Source of the DNA: Acanthococcus lagerstroemiae
Taxonomy: Eukaryota; Arthropoda; Insecta; Hemiptera; Eriococcidae
NCBI GenBank assembly: GCA_031841125.1
Contig: CM063106.1
Location: 71,784,101 to 71,848,100 of the forward strand
Reading direction: 5' to 3'
Length of the DNA: 64,000 nucleotides
Each line of letters opens with the position of its first letter. The first letter of the stretch is position 1. Shown one piece after another: positions 11,372 through 21,862 of this stretch. The position numbers and the translations under genes are program-made. The notes under the pieces were generated by a model. It searched no databases. It had not been told where the DNA came from and was given only the letters and a program-made list of their open reading frames with translations.

Positions 11372-11832
11372 CTTTTAATAACTAGACAAAAGTACAATAA
11401 CACATAACTATAGCATCGTTAAGACATTGGTCAGCAATTCAACAACAGAAGTGTAAAAGAACTCGCTGAACTTCAAAAAGTACCGGTATCAGTTCCAGTT
11501 AAAAGAGTAGGCCCGCCGAAAATCGAACGTTCCATTATTACGTCATAGCAGATAATGAGAAGAAGAAAAGGCGACTCTACACATGACGCGCAAGACCTGT
11601 GTTATCCCTTATCAAATTAATAGTCGATCACAACATCACAAGAACGTGGCAACGTGAGCACCAATTACCGGGATCTGAACTTTTTTTTCAAAATCTGGCT
11701 GCACTGTAGGTTACGTGAAGAACCTACCCATCATATCCGGGGTTAAAAGAGTGATTGAATCGTGCTTTGGATCCTGGTAATTGGTTGATGGCCATATTAG
11801 GAGCCTGGCTGTATTAGGACACCCTACCTTAT

Positions 11833-12930
11833 CAATGCTAACCATGCTAAGGCATTATGATTCACTAAACTCACTCTCATATAGTTTACAGTCATCCTTT
11901 GGAGTAGCTTAAAATTGCACTAGGGTGAGTCCTCGGTTTGCGTCTGCCCACAGTTTGTGTCACAGGCATCTTAAAAAAGCCGAATCAATTAATTTCCAAG
12001 CAGAGATGGTACCCAATAATTTTTTAAGACTAGGCTACATTCTCTTGTCGACCATAAGCTCAATTTCCCTGATCCCATGAGCTGAGGCCGTTTTGACCCT
12101 TTGACACAAACTGGAGAACTCGAGAAACTGAATATTTCTACTTCATAATATTACGTCTATTTCACGCGTTCTACTTCCGAATATTTTAAGGTTTTTCCTA
12201 CATAACAGATAACACAACTCAAAAAATTATGTTCGAATATCTATTTCTGTATTTTACCTCATGCCTATCTTATGATTTAATCAATTTTGAAACAAAAAAC
12301 TAAAAAGAAAAACACTCATTTTTTTTTTTAAACAGTAGGAGTGGCAGAAAATATTTTGCTCCAAGCTACCGAAAACTTAAAGACGCTCTGATTACACTTA
12401 CAATTTTTGCTAAAATACCAACTGCTGATTTCAGTCAGTGAATATGAATACCATCCTTCTTAAGTATCTAGGTAGGTACCCAGTTCTACGCTTCATATTT
12501 ATTAATTTTACTGCTTTCAGAATCTCAAGTTCAAAAACACCAAAAATGCGATAGGTAACAATAATTCTAAAAGATGGAAATAAAATAACTGTTAGATCAG
12601 GATACAAGATCTCTCATAGATAGCAATTCAAGACTTTTGTTAGGTAATTGACTACTAACAGCTGTCGAACATATAAGACAACAAGTTTATACAACTGCCA
12701 TTACTTAAAGACCTAGAAACTGAAAAAGTTCAGAGTAAATTAATAATATCTGCTCCATATAACATATGTATACATACTTTGCAGTCTACTACAGCAGATC
12801 TAACGAAAGAATCAACAGTAAAGAACTGATGAGTCAGCAATTAGTTTTTTGATATTCCGTAAGTACAACCTCAAAACCCAAAATATACAAACATAACACG
12901 TATGATTAATATTCAAATACAAAAATGCAA
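11833..12930. other. Intergenic stretch between gp210 copy 2 and adenosine kinase 1
   Basis: About 1.1 kb with no supported gene. It holds the upstream sequence of gp210 copy 2 and the 3' flank of the minus-strand adenosine kinase. I see no convincing repeat. Confidence 0.4.
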
Positions 12931-15900
12931 TTAAGTATCAACAATAAAACTTGGTCTCTTAGCTGGTGGTTGACAGTCGTGCTGTTGTATCATCAGCGCG
13001 GCTGTCTTACAACCTATTTCTAGACATTGCATTATCGGTAATTCACCAATAATACCGTAAAGAAATCCCGCTAAAAACGAGTCGCCAGCACCAGTCGTAT
13101 CTCGTATTTTTTCAACTTCTACAACTGGAATCTGAAACTCAACCAATCTATCACAGCCCGTCACACACATTAGATCTTTTTCTCCATTTGTAACAATTAA
13201 TATTTTTTTATATTTTTCCATGTTCTTCAATTCGTATTTAGTAGGTTTAAATTCTTCTAGCATAATTCTATGAACGGCGATTACTGCTTCCTTTATATTA
13301 ACCACAGGAATGTCTAGTATACGACATAAGGCAATAAATTCCGTCAGATTTCCAATGACGATATTGCACGATTTTACATAAGGAGCGATGGGTGCGTTTG
13401 AATTCTTGACCACGTACTCGCCGCAAATATTAAACGATGTGACTATGTTTCGAGCAAAGCATTTTTCCAGAACTTTCAGTCCGACATCAGGACTATGTGT
13501 CGTAAAAAATCCTTCAATATGAACAAGTTTCGAGTTTTCTATCGATTTTACGGCAGTGGTATCGTTCAAAAGATGAGACACGGAATACATCGTTGCAGCT
13601 CCGACATTCGGCGAGTACACGTTGGATCTGCATTCTCGATAGATGAGTACGAAAACCGATGAAGTTCGATGGTCATTCAGGGTTGTGTAACTAAAATAAA
13701 ATTCAAAATAAATGAAAGCGAAGAGTATAAGTTTACGAGGGCGGTAGAGGATTCCTGGCGTTGGTGAAATTGCACAATTCTATGACAGCGTTAATTTGTA
13801 CATCCTCGCAATACTTACATATATAAAACTCTGTTATAACGATAAGTAAGTTGCACTGAAAATAAAAATTTGAAGAACGAATTATTTAACGTTTTTGTCA
13901 TCGTACAAACGCAATACTGTGGGATTCCACTAGGCATCGCTAATGACAGCTGGACATCGCACCCGACACCCCCATAACGCTATACGACTTTCTACTTATC
14001 GAGAGGTACAACATATCGTCAATTTTTTGAAATCTTGCATTGATAGATATCGATTATAACTGCTTATATAACGTGAAACGGGTCTATAAAATTTGGTGAA
14101 ACTATGAAAACAAAATCTTAAAACGTTTTAGAAGTTCGAAGAGGATCTAATAAAAATCAACAATATCGGCTTATTACTTGGTTACAACGCCTTGATCTTC
14201 CATTTCTGTTTTCAAGAAGATAGATTCTTGATCTGCACCAACTGACCCAATTATAACACTATCGAACTTCGAGTTCTTGAGCCACTGGAAAACTCGCAAA
14301 GTATTCTGAGCACATCCACCAGGCAATCGAGTAATTTCATAACCACCCCTAAAAACGAAATAGGTACCAAAATGAATACAGCTTGTTCAATAAAACCATG
14401 TCAAATTCTTGTTTTCCTTACAGCAAACACTTCAAGAATCACTATAATGTAGGACTAGAAGCCATACATTTTTCATGCCTGATGAAGAAAACTGAAATGC
14501 ATAATAAGGATTTTGAAAAAGACAGAACTGTATCATAATGTAAGAAAGATTCAAGTTGGCATTTTAAAGTCAACAATACTACAGTAATCCATGTGAACCA
14601 TGAAACTGAGTCGCTAAACATGTTCTATGAAGGGATGTTAACTCAGTTCGAGAAATGGAATTAATTTCAATTTTCAATTAGATTTATTTAAACAGTGAAA
14701 ACATAACGGACAAGTGATACCTATGAAAGCCTATAAGATTCAATTTTAAACAAGATCTCAGTACATACTCGTTTTTACGTTAATTTTTTTTTTAATTCTG
14801 GGATTTTTCAGAATGAAAGTAAAAAAGTCATTATACTATAGCAAGGAATCACATGAGGAGGGCTGTTCTAAAACAAAGTAAGTGCATATTTCTACATTGT
14901 TAAAGGAAGTAAAAAAAACAATGTATAAAGTACAAATCTTAATCCCCCCACCCCACACACAATTCTGACAAAAGCTAGCCTCAGCCGTATAAGGAATAAG
15001 ATCTAGAAGTTTCATTTTCAAAACAAAATATTCGTGAAAATAGGTATAAGTTGAGAACTCCTGAACAATGGGCTTACTGCATTTTGGAATTGGAATATAC
15101 ACAGCGAATATACCTAGTTACTGTGTTTCGGAAATTAACTATTCTACTAGCAAATACTGAGATGACGAGAATTAAGATGATGTTTAATTTGCAATTCGAT
15201 CAAAGATATTAATAAATTGGGGCTCCATCATCCGACTTTGAAAAAAAAAAAAAAATCATGGACATATTTATAGGTAATAAGTATTGCGTTTTGGAAAATT
15301 TCTCTTATCCATAACCCAAAACATTGAAAACCCCAACTTTCTTCTTTTTTTTTTTTTTTTTTTTTTTGTTAAATACATATTATGTAATAATTATATAAAA
15401 CTATGGGTACGATTTGTAATTTCAATACAATAAAAATTTCTCATAATACTCATTAAGAAAATCACAGGATATACAGCAATGCAATACATTTTTTAAAGCA
15501 TTTAATAAAATGAATTTGTCGTTATTCACATCAGGTGTGATCACCTCAGAATTCATGGGTAATTAACTACAAAATAACCGTTACCGGTATTTTGGAAACA
15601 TTAATATTTATACCTGCGAAAGGCTTCAATTTACAGATGACATATCAATGACCTACGTCACTAGAGAGGGAAGTGACTGAAGAACAAAACGCAGTTGGGT
15701 AGTTTGGCTCCAAACGCGAATTTTTCAAGTTGTTTACAGTTGACACTTGACGTGATTTTACTACGTGAGTGTGATAAAGTAATACGGGTGTTGATGGTTA
15801 TTTACCACGTTACCAGATTAAAAAGAAAATATTTATTTCAGTGAGTAAAGCCTAGTATCAATACTTAAACGATAATTTCAACCTCGCTGTACTTACTGTT

Positions 15901-16088
15901 TGAATTCATTCTCTAATAAGTTCTTAAATTCAACGGAAACTTCCTTGTGACCATCCGCCGGCAAGGCGTACTTTTCGAAAAGGTGAGTATCGTTCATTCT
16001 AATTCGTATATCTACGTTCGGATTCCCGATGGCTGTTATCAAAATTTTCTTCTCATTATCATTCATATTTAACATTTTCGTTTAAATT
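12931..16088 (-). CDS. Adenosine kinase 1 (PfkB/ribokinase family), complete
   Basis: Adenosine kinase transfers phosphate from ATP to adenosine, giving AMP. Three coding exons join in frame on the minus strand: 15897-16075 (from ATG), 14178-14348 (171 nt) and 12931-13690 (stop TAA), giving 369 residues; vertebrate enzymes are about 345-360. Landmarks are GNPNVDI (substrate Asp), LPGGCAQNT with the conserved Asn, GNLTEF (NxxE motif) and DTTGAGDSFLAGFL (anion hole and catalytic Asp). Exon 1 is preceded by an acceptor (GATTTCAG) at 16,089-16,090, so a 5' UTR exon is expected. A good donor (GTAAGT) at 16,612-16,617 is the nearest candidate. An ATG three codons after the first is an alternative start. 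Confidence 0.93.
14349..15896. other. Adenosine kinase 1 intron 1
   Basis: This 1.55-kb intron holds A and T homopolymer runs (about 15,241-15,254 and 15,345-15,367) and no recognisable element or exon. Confidence 0.6.
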
Positions 16089-16842
16089 CTGAAATCACGA
16101 AGATACCAATGATATCAGATAACGAAACGCAGTACCGGCAAATTAACGGTAGACCAGGACCGGTCACCGTGTTTCGTCAGTCCCGATGATCAAGCAGCTG
16201 GTGGCTAATGAGATAATCAAAAATGATCACGTGAAACAACTGTATTCCGAAATTATACTACGTATGCACTTTCAAGAGCACTGAAAGTTGAATGATCGTG
16301 AAAACGTGCAACGGAAATTTCATATTGATTGTTCTATAGTATTTTCTGGGACCTAGTGTTATTTCACGCGAATAAACTAAAATTTAATAAAACCTACGTG
16401 CTGCTTAAATATTAGTAAAAACCATTACCAAACAGTGGAATGAAGTAACTTGTGCTATGTGGGTCGTGCTCAATGACCTGAAATTAGTGTAAAGAATCAT
16501 ACGTTTTTTCTTTCGCTGCGGGAATAAAACAGAAATATATCGTGCGAGATGCATGGCGGCTAGCACTACCTGAACTGTATAATCTCATATGGATGTAAAT
16601 TGAAAGCACACACTTACCCATTAACAGGCATCACTTCTGACGTAAACACACAGCTACTCATGACACATCGTGATTAGAATTTTGGCTACTAGTTGCTAGC
16701 ATAACAAGAAATAAGACCAACGGAAGCTCACCCGAAGCTCGTGCTTGTAGTACGTGCCTTACTTCGTTCTGCGCAGGCACACTGGGTAGGGTTTTGGATT
16801 CTAGAACTTTATCACCATCAAACGATGATTTTATGTCTTTCT

Positions 16843-19800
16843 TCAAACAGGTCGTTGTTTCAACTCATTTAAATGGTTACAAAGAGATGAACTGTTAAAA
16901 TTCAGCTTGTTTTTCCAACAAAGTTGAAGCCTGCTCATGAACCATTATCAACATATTATATGAAATAATGACGAATTACATTTTACGCAGATTAGCAAGA
17001 TTGTAAATATGTAATATACTTACAGTCGTGCTCCATTTTTCAAGTGATAAATACATTCATCTTCTATCCTGCCTTCTGGTCTGGAAGAACTAGTCGGTGT
17101 AAAGTAGTATTTATAGTTAGTTAGCTGTGTACTTTTAGTCTCAAAAACGGATATATATGTAACAGTTCATTAGTGATTGTTATGTAGATGGAGAATTGTA
17201 CTTACCTTCTTCCACTTTTTCACTGATGAACGTACAAAAAATGTATATGTTTACATGCAACTAGATGGCCAACAAATGCTACATTTTTAGGTACGTAATC
17301 AGAACTGGAGGTTCCAAATGAACGAGGATAAATAAGAATGTATGATATTATTCCTTAAATTTCTGTTTCTTAAAACAATAATTTAGATACTTTTTTTCAA
17401 TTCTTCGTTTATTTTCTTATTCATCTAGAGAAATTGCATTCATTTTTCTCTAATAATTTATCATAAATTGAAAAGAAAGTCTAGATATTCATTCCAGTCC
17501 TCTGAGCAAGATTTAAATAAGCGACAAAAGTATTGTGTTGTACACATAAACCTACCAAGAGATGGACAAAATCGAAACTCAAATGTCTGAAAATGATAAC
17601 ATTAAAATCATTTAGAAACTGACCTAAAACCACTAATAAAAATCATATACAATTTTATGGCAAATAACTTTTAGAATCATGATTTTCTTCCAACTATATT
17701 TTAATTTTGGAATTAGATTCTGTTCTGACTGTAGCATGAAGAACAAGCTACCTCGCAGATAGCGAGGTAGTAAGAGGGTGTTTGCTTAAGCTGAAAAACT
17801 TTCAGCTTCCAACTTCTGGCTTCTCAAATTTATCCTAAAACTGCAAAAACTTCCGGCTTCTCCGCATTGTTGTGTTGTTGCGCCAACTTCCTACACTGGT
17901 ATTGATAAAACAAAACCAAATCTGAAATGTTTAAGATTTGAAGCTAATATTCAGACACAGTATCAACGTCTATGCGATAAAACAAATATACGCCACAAAT
18001 GCCAGAATGAGAATCTGCTGAGGTTAGCCGGGGGTTAGCTCTCTCATCTTCCACACGCCTCCGCCTTAAGACCGATCTCACGATGTAAACAGAGCTAAAA
18101 CTGAACTATGAGCTGTAAACAATTCACTCTTATTTAAAGAAAAATGAAAAAGCAATTGCAATAGGGTGCTTGCAGCGCTGCGCGCGGGCGAACACCCTAA
18201 AAATGACAAGGTGTTGGATGTCCACAGCAGGGTTACCAGATTTTTTTGAGCTGAAACCACAAATCAAGTCTGCCAATATCGCCCAAAATTTTTTAATGGG
18301 CTGAGTCGGAGCTGTGTAGGTAGTTAATACCAATCAGCAGGAAAGAGATTTTGCAGTATAACTTCATGATGAAGGACTTATTGGGTCTGCTGATCAAAGA
18401 AACTCAGTTAAATTCAAATAATTTAATCGTTGATTGTGATGAAATCTTCAAAATTACAAGAATCAGTGAAATAACCTTAAGTTGTCCAATTTGCTATCTG
18501 TCACAATTAATCATTTTTCAAGTCGCAAAATCAATCTTCAAGATGCTCATGTTTGCAATTTATCATCCCCCAATCTGGCAAGTCTGATTACACTACTGAA
18601 CAAAATGAAATTTTTTGTTTGCACAACGCATTTAAGGAGGTGATTCTTGAGTACTTTTCAACGCGCTGAATACAGTGCTGTCGGCCGTTGTCTAGTTTTT
18701 CTGATCAAAAACTATAAAAAATTCAACTAAATGTGTTCAAAAAGAGGTTTAGGAACTGAATGTGGTCATACTGATTCGTGTTGTCGTGTGTAGTGGTGTG
18801 TATTCCGTCTGTTTGTTTGCTGTTATTGTGGTCTAATAACACTGATAATATCAGTCAGTGGTACCGCTTATTCCAATGCAAAAACAAAATGGAAACGAAT
18901 TTCAGTTGTTCAGAACTCTGAATTGTGACGTGATAGAGAAAAATGGGTCGCAGTATCGTGTTCAGCGTTAAAAAGTACCTCAGGAGCGGTATTCCCGAAA
19001 AGTTGTTACGGTAACCACTCATAACAACTAGTCCCAAGGTGGTGTTATGGGTGGTTATGAGATGTTATTCCACATTGCGGTAAATGGGTAACAACCGGTA
19101 ACAACTCATAACAACTTTTTTTATAACAACAGTTGTTATCATAACATCGCATAACAACTTTTCGAGAATAGTGGTCCTGAATGACCTGTCGAAATTCATT
19201 GTGCAAAATAGTTGTTCAGTAGTGTTATCTGAGAGCTTTTAACCAAAGTGGCTGATTTGGTTATTAGTTTTTGCTTTTTGGTTATAACCGCTTAATATAT
19301 ATGACTGTTGAAGCAGTTTGTTATGGTTGCGGTCTCAAAAAAAAATGTTGATTCCGTTATTCTACAGAAACAGTTTGGGGCAGAATTCCAATAGGTATGT
19401 CATCCGTTGTGGTTATAGGTTGTCGTCTTGCCGTTATCAGTCATCAGTTCTTGAGCATTATTTCAATTGCACTACACAACAGCATTTAAAAAACAATGGG
19501 ATGAGATTGTATAATTTCAGCTGATTTTGAATGCTCAATACAACGGCTTTAGCCATTTTTCTCGAAACCCTCTCGTTTTTCTTATATGTACAAAATTGAA
19601 ATTTTATCAAGTTTTCCACTTTTTATCGTCCACGAGTAGCTACACTGATACTGATAACAATACTGAACACGCATATAGTTGGACGCTGTTCAGCAAAAGG
19701 GAACCAACTAGCAAAATCCGCTTTTTGAGAACACGTGATTCGAAGTTCAAGAGCCATACGTAGAAACTACGTATATGGCATTGCGCTTACTGATAAGCTT

Positions 19801-21862
19801 TTTTCAACATGAGTACACATTTTTGAATCGGGGCCCAATTCTGAAAAATTCTACGTTTTACTCTCTTTCCAGCAATACTAATAACTCATTTTGTTTATAA
19901 ATGTTAATTGGTTCCCTTTTGTTGAACAGCGTTCAGTTGTTTGATCAGTAAAGTCTGGTCCAGTGAAGAAACATAATTTTCAACGTGTTCTTGAACTCGT
20001 CCTTCCTCTCCAACTTCAAAATACCCATATATCGATGTGTATTGCGGGTAGCCAGTTATGTTTCTTAACTGGACCAGACTTTACTGATCAAACAACTGGA
20101 CGCTGTTCAACAAAAGAGAACCATTAACATTTGTAAACAAAATGAGTTATTAGTGTCGTTGGAAAGAGTGTAAAACGTAGAATTCAAAATTGGGCCCCGA
20201 TACAAAAATGTGTACCCACGTTGAGAAGAGCTTATCAGTAAACGCTATGTCATATAGTTTCTATATGGCTCGTGAACTTCGAATCACCTGTTCTCAAGAA
20301 ACAGATGTTGTCGCTTGTGTCTGTTTTGCTGAACAGCGTCCAAATATAGGAGATAGAAAAAAAAATGAACTGAGTATAATCAAAAAATTAACTTCGACAT
20401 TAAATTCCTCGTTGAAAATACATAATATAAATATACATACCTAGAATCATAAAATTTATTATATTATTCTCATGTCATTAGTTTATTTATTCTTTTTATA
20501 ATCTTAAACTGAACGCTGTTAAGTAGAAAGCGCCCAAGCGACAAACTCTGTTTTTTGAGAAAACGTAGCATTAAAAGCCCATGAATAATGCCGGTTTACG
20601 GACATAGTATTTACCTACTGATAAACTTTTTTCAACGTTAGATACACATTTTGTACCGAGGGCCCAATTTTAAAAAATTCTACTTTTTGCGCTCTTTCCA
20701 ACGATGATACTTACTAATAACTCATTTTGTCAACAAATGTCACTTGGGCGCTTTTTCCTTAAAACAGCGTCCAACTGTTGTGTAGTGTTGGTTATTGCTT
20801 GCACTTCGTCGATCACATGACAGAGGACAGACTATGCTAAACACCATTGAAAAAAAAAAAACAAAAAAAAACGAATCATTTTTCTGTTATTGGTTATTAC
20901 CTTTATAAGAATGATTATATCTTATTTGATTAATGGTTGATGCGGTTGCCTGTTCGATGAAATGATTTGGCTACAATTATTTTAAAAGTTGAAAGGTCTA
21001 AACTGAAAGTCGAACGTTTTCCGGAAAACAAAAACAAAAGCAGAAGGCATTTTGAAAATCCAAAAGTTGAAAGTAACTAAACGTTTAATGGGGAATTAGT
21101 GAATTGAAGGGAGCTAAGCTAACTCCCCCCATTTACGCCTGTGCTCTGAACCTACGTTTGCCCATCAAATTTGGAGTTTTTCGCAATTTTACGAATCCGA
21201 GTTGGCAACATTGGAAAATGAAGGCTTTTTCTTTCTTGCCCGCCAACCTAAATTTTATTCAATACACATAATCCACTAAATTCACTTACCAGAAGTTAAT
21301 TGGCATTCTTCAAGTTCTCTGCGTCGTCGTATTAACTTTCCATTTATGTAGTCTCTGAAATTCAATCGTCAGTTTTGGTATATATTTCAGGCCTACTCAT
21401 GGTTATCTATCGAAACACGTGGGCATCATTCTCTATTTTATTCTGTATACGACTAATTACACAGTAATTTTTTAATCAGTAGGCTTTTTGGTATCATCTC
21501 ATGTACATACACTAATCATAGCGGTAATTTTTCAAAGTTTTATCACTTTCTACGAATGACTAAAGGAATACAGATCACCTTGAACCGTGAAGATAATGTT
21601 TCGGTACAACTAGTAAAAAATTATGTCTACCTACATAATATAACGAGCCCCTTATATATTTGATTCTTTTAAAATAGACTGAAGTCCTCGGAGCAGAGAG
21701 AGAACAACTAGAGATAATAAATTGACTTAATCAAAAATAAAATGCTTTCTCCCCTCTCGTACATAAGTAAGATTTTTTTTGTCTGGAAAAAGAAACAATT
21801 ATGATTTATCGTGTATTTTTTGAAATTGAACTTACGCAGTGATCAACAATTCGATTGAAGTT
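16843..21862 (-). CDS. Candidate small exons of an unrecognised gene
   Basis: Several short segments have acceptor and GT donor signals and exactly one open frame: 21836-21862, 21290-21357, 17024-17080 and a terminal piece 16843-16891 ending in TGA. The first two connect in phase (TSIELLITA then DYINGKLIRRRRELEECQLT), and so do the last two (PEGRIEDECIYHLKNGARL then SSLCNHLNELKQRPV-stop). The two pairs do not connect in phase with each other, so at least one exon is missing or some are spurious. A further piece near 21,975-22,025 is possible. No family is recognised. The terminal exon lies only about 0.2 kb from the likely 5' UTR exon of adenosine kinase 1, so some pieces could be chance. Confidence 0.28.
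18066..18330 (-). repeat. Dispersed GC-cored repeat, copy 1
   Basis: The core at 18,150-18,200 (TTGCAGCGCTGCGCGCGGGC) occurs in reverse orientation at 63,645-63,670, with matching flanks out to about 140 bases. Both copies keep an open minus- or plus-sense frame with PARSAASTLLQ and ELFT in common. Nature unknown: a SINE or TE fragment is likely. Confidence 0.6.
18828..19222 (+). repeat. Dispersed repeat, copy A (also at 55,632)
   Basis: The sequence from GTGGTCTAATAACACTGATA to GTTGTTCAGTAG matches 55,632-55,832 in the same orientation, with scattered changes. In this copy it is interrupted at 18,981-19,179 by a small MITE. The two copies diverge just after CAGTAGTG, which marks the end of the unit. 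No coding capacity is evident. Confidence 0.8.
18981..19179. mobile_element. 199-base MITE rich in GTTGTTA
   Basis: The terminal inverted repeats of about 28 bases (shared core CGAAAAGTTGTTA) differ at four positions. The interior is dominated by GTTGTTA/TAACAAC. It is absent from the paralogous repeat at 55,632, which serves as an approximate empty site. A clean target duplication could not be defined. Confidence 0.7.
19681..19934 (+). mobile_element. GGACGCTGTT-family MITE, copy 1
   Basis: A 254-base element with 26-base inverted ends (GGACGCTGTTCAGCAAAAGG, and its complement with two changes at the right). Related copies lie at 20,098-20,341 (inverted) and 20,511-20,772 (same orientation). 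All carry GGGCCCAATTYT-like and AATAACTCATTTTGT cores. Non-coding. Confidence 0.8.
19935..20097. mobile_element. Palindromic MITE between two GGACGCTGTT elements
   Basis: A 163-base element with perfect 30-base inverted ends (AGTTGTTTGATCAGTAAAGT onwards), extending imperfectly inward through GAAACATAA. It sits exactly between two oppositely oriented GGACGCTGTT elements, so the three together form one long palindrome. Confidence 0.8.
20098..20341 (-). mobile_element. GGACGCTGTT-family MITE, copy 2 (inverted)
   Basis: A 244-base inverted relative of 19,681-19,934, with ends GGACGCTGTTCAACAAAAGA and its complement. Its interior aligns to copy 1 in reverse complement with about 15-20% differences by eye. 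Confidence 0.8.
20511..20772 (+). mobile_element. GGACGCTGTT-family MITE, copy 3
   Basis: A 262-base element starting GAACGCTGTTAAGTAGAAAG and ending AAACAGCGTCC. The inner ends (GCGCCCAAG and CTTGGGCGC) pair with each other but differ from copies 1 and 2, so this is a subfamily. Same orientation as copy 1. Confidence 0.75.

Larger units (their letters stand above)
8715..11832. repeat. Duplicated unit, copy 2 (gp210 5' region)
   Basis: Second copy of the 3,640-6,769 unit. It matches copy 1 base for base apart from scattered substitutions, most in introns. Its left end degrades into distorted sequence; its right end continues past the copia insertion point without a break, so copy 2 shows the uninterrupted site. 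Confidence 0.95.

Noticed and set aside
3640..11832. Two functional tandem gp210 genes
   Set aside because: Both copies stop after six of the many exons expected, and the junction looks artefactual, so a real tandem pair is not the preferred reading.
17204..17220. A 17-base microexon with GTAAGT donor
   Set aside because: It does not connect in phase with the neighbouring candidate exons and is too short to support alone.
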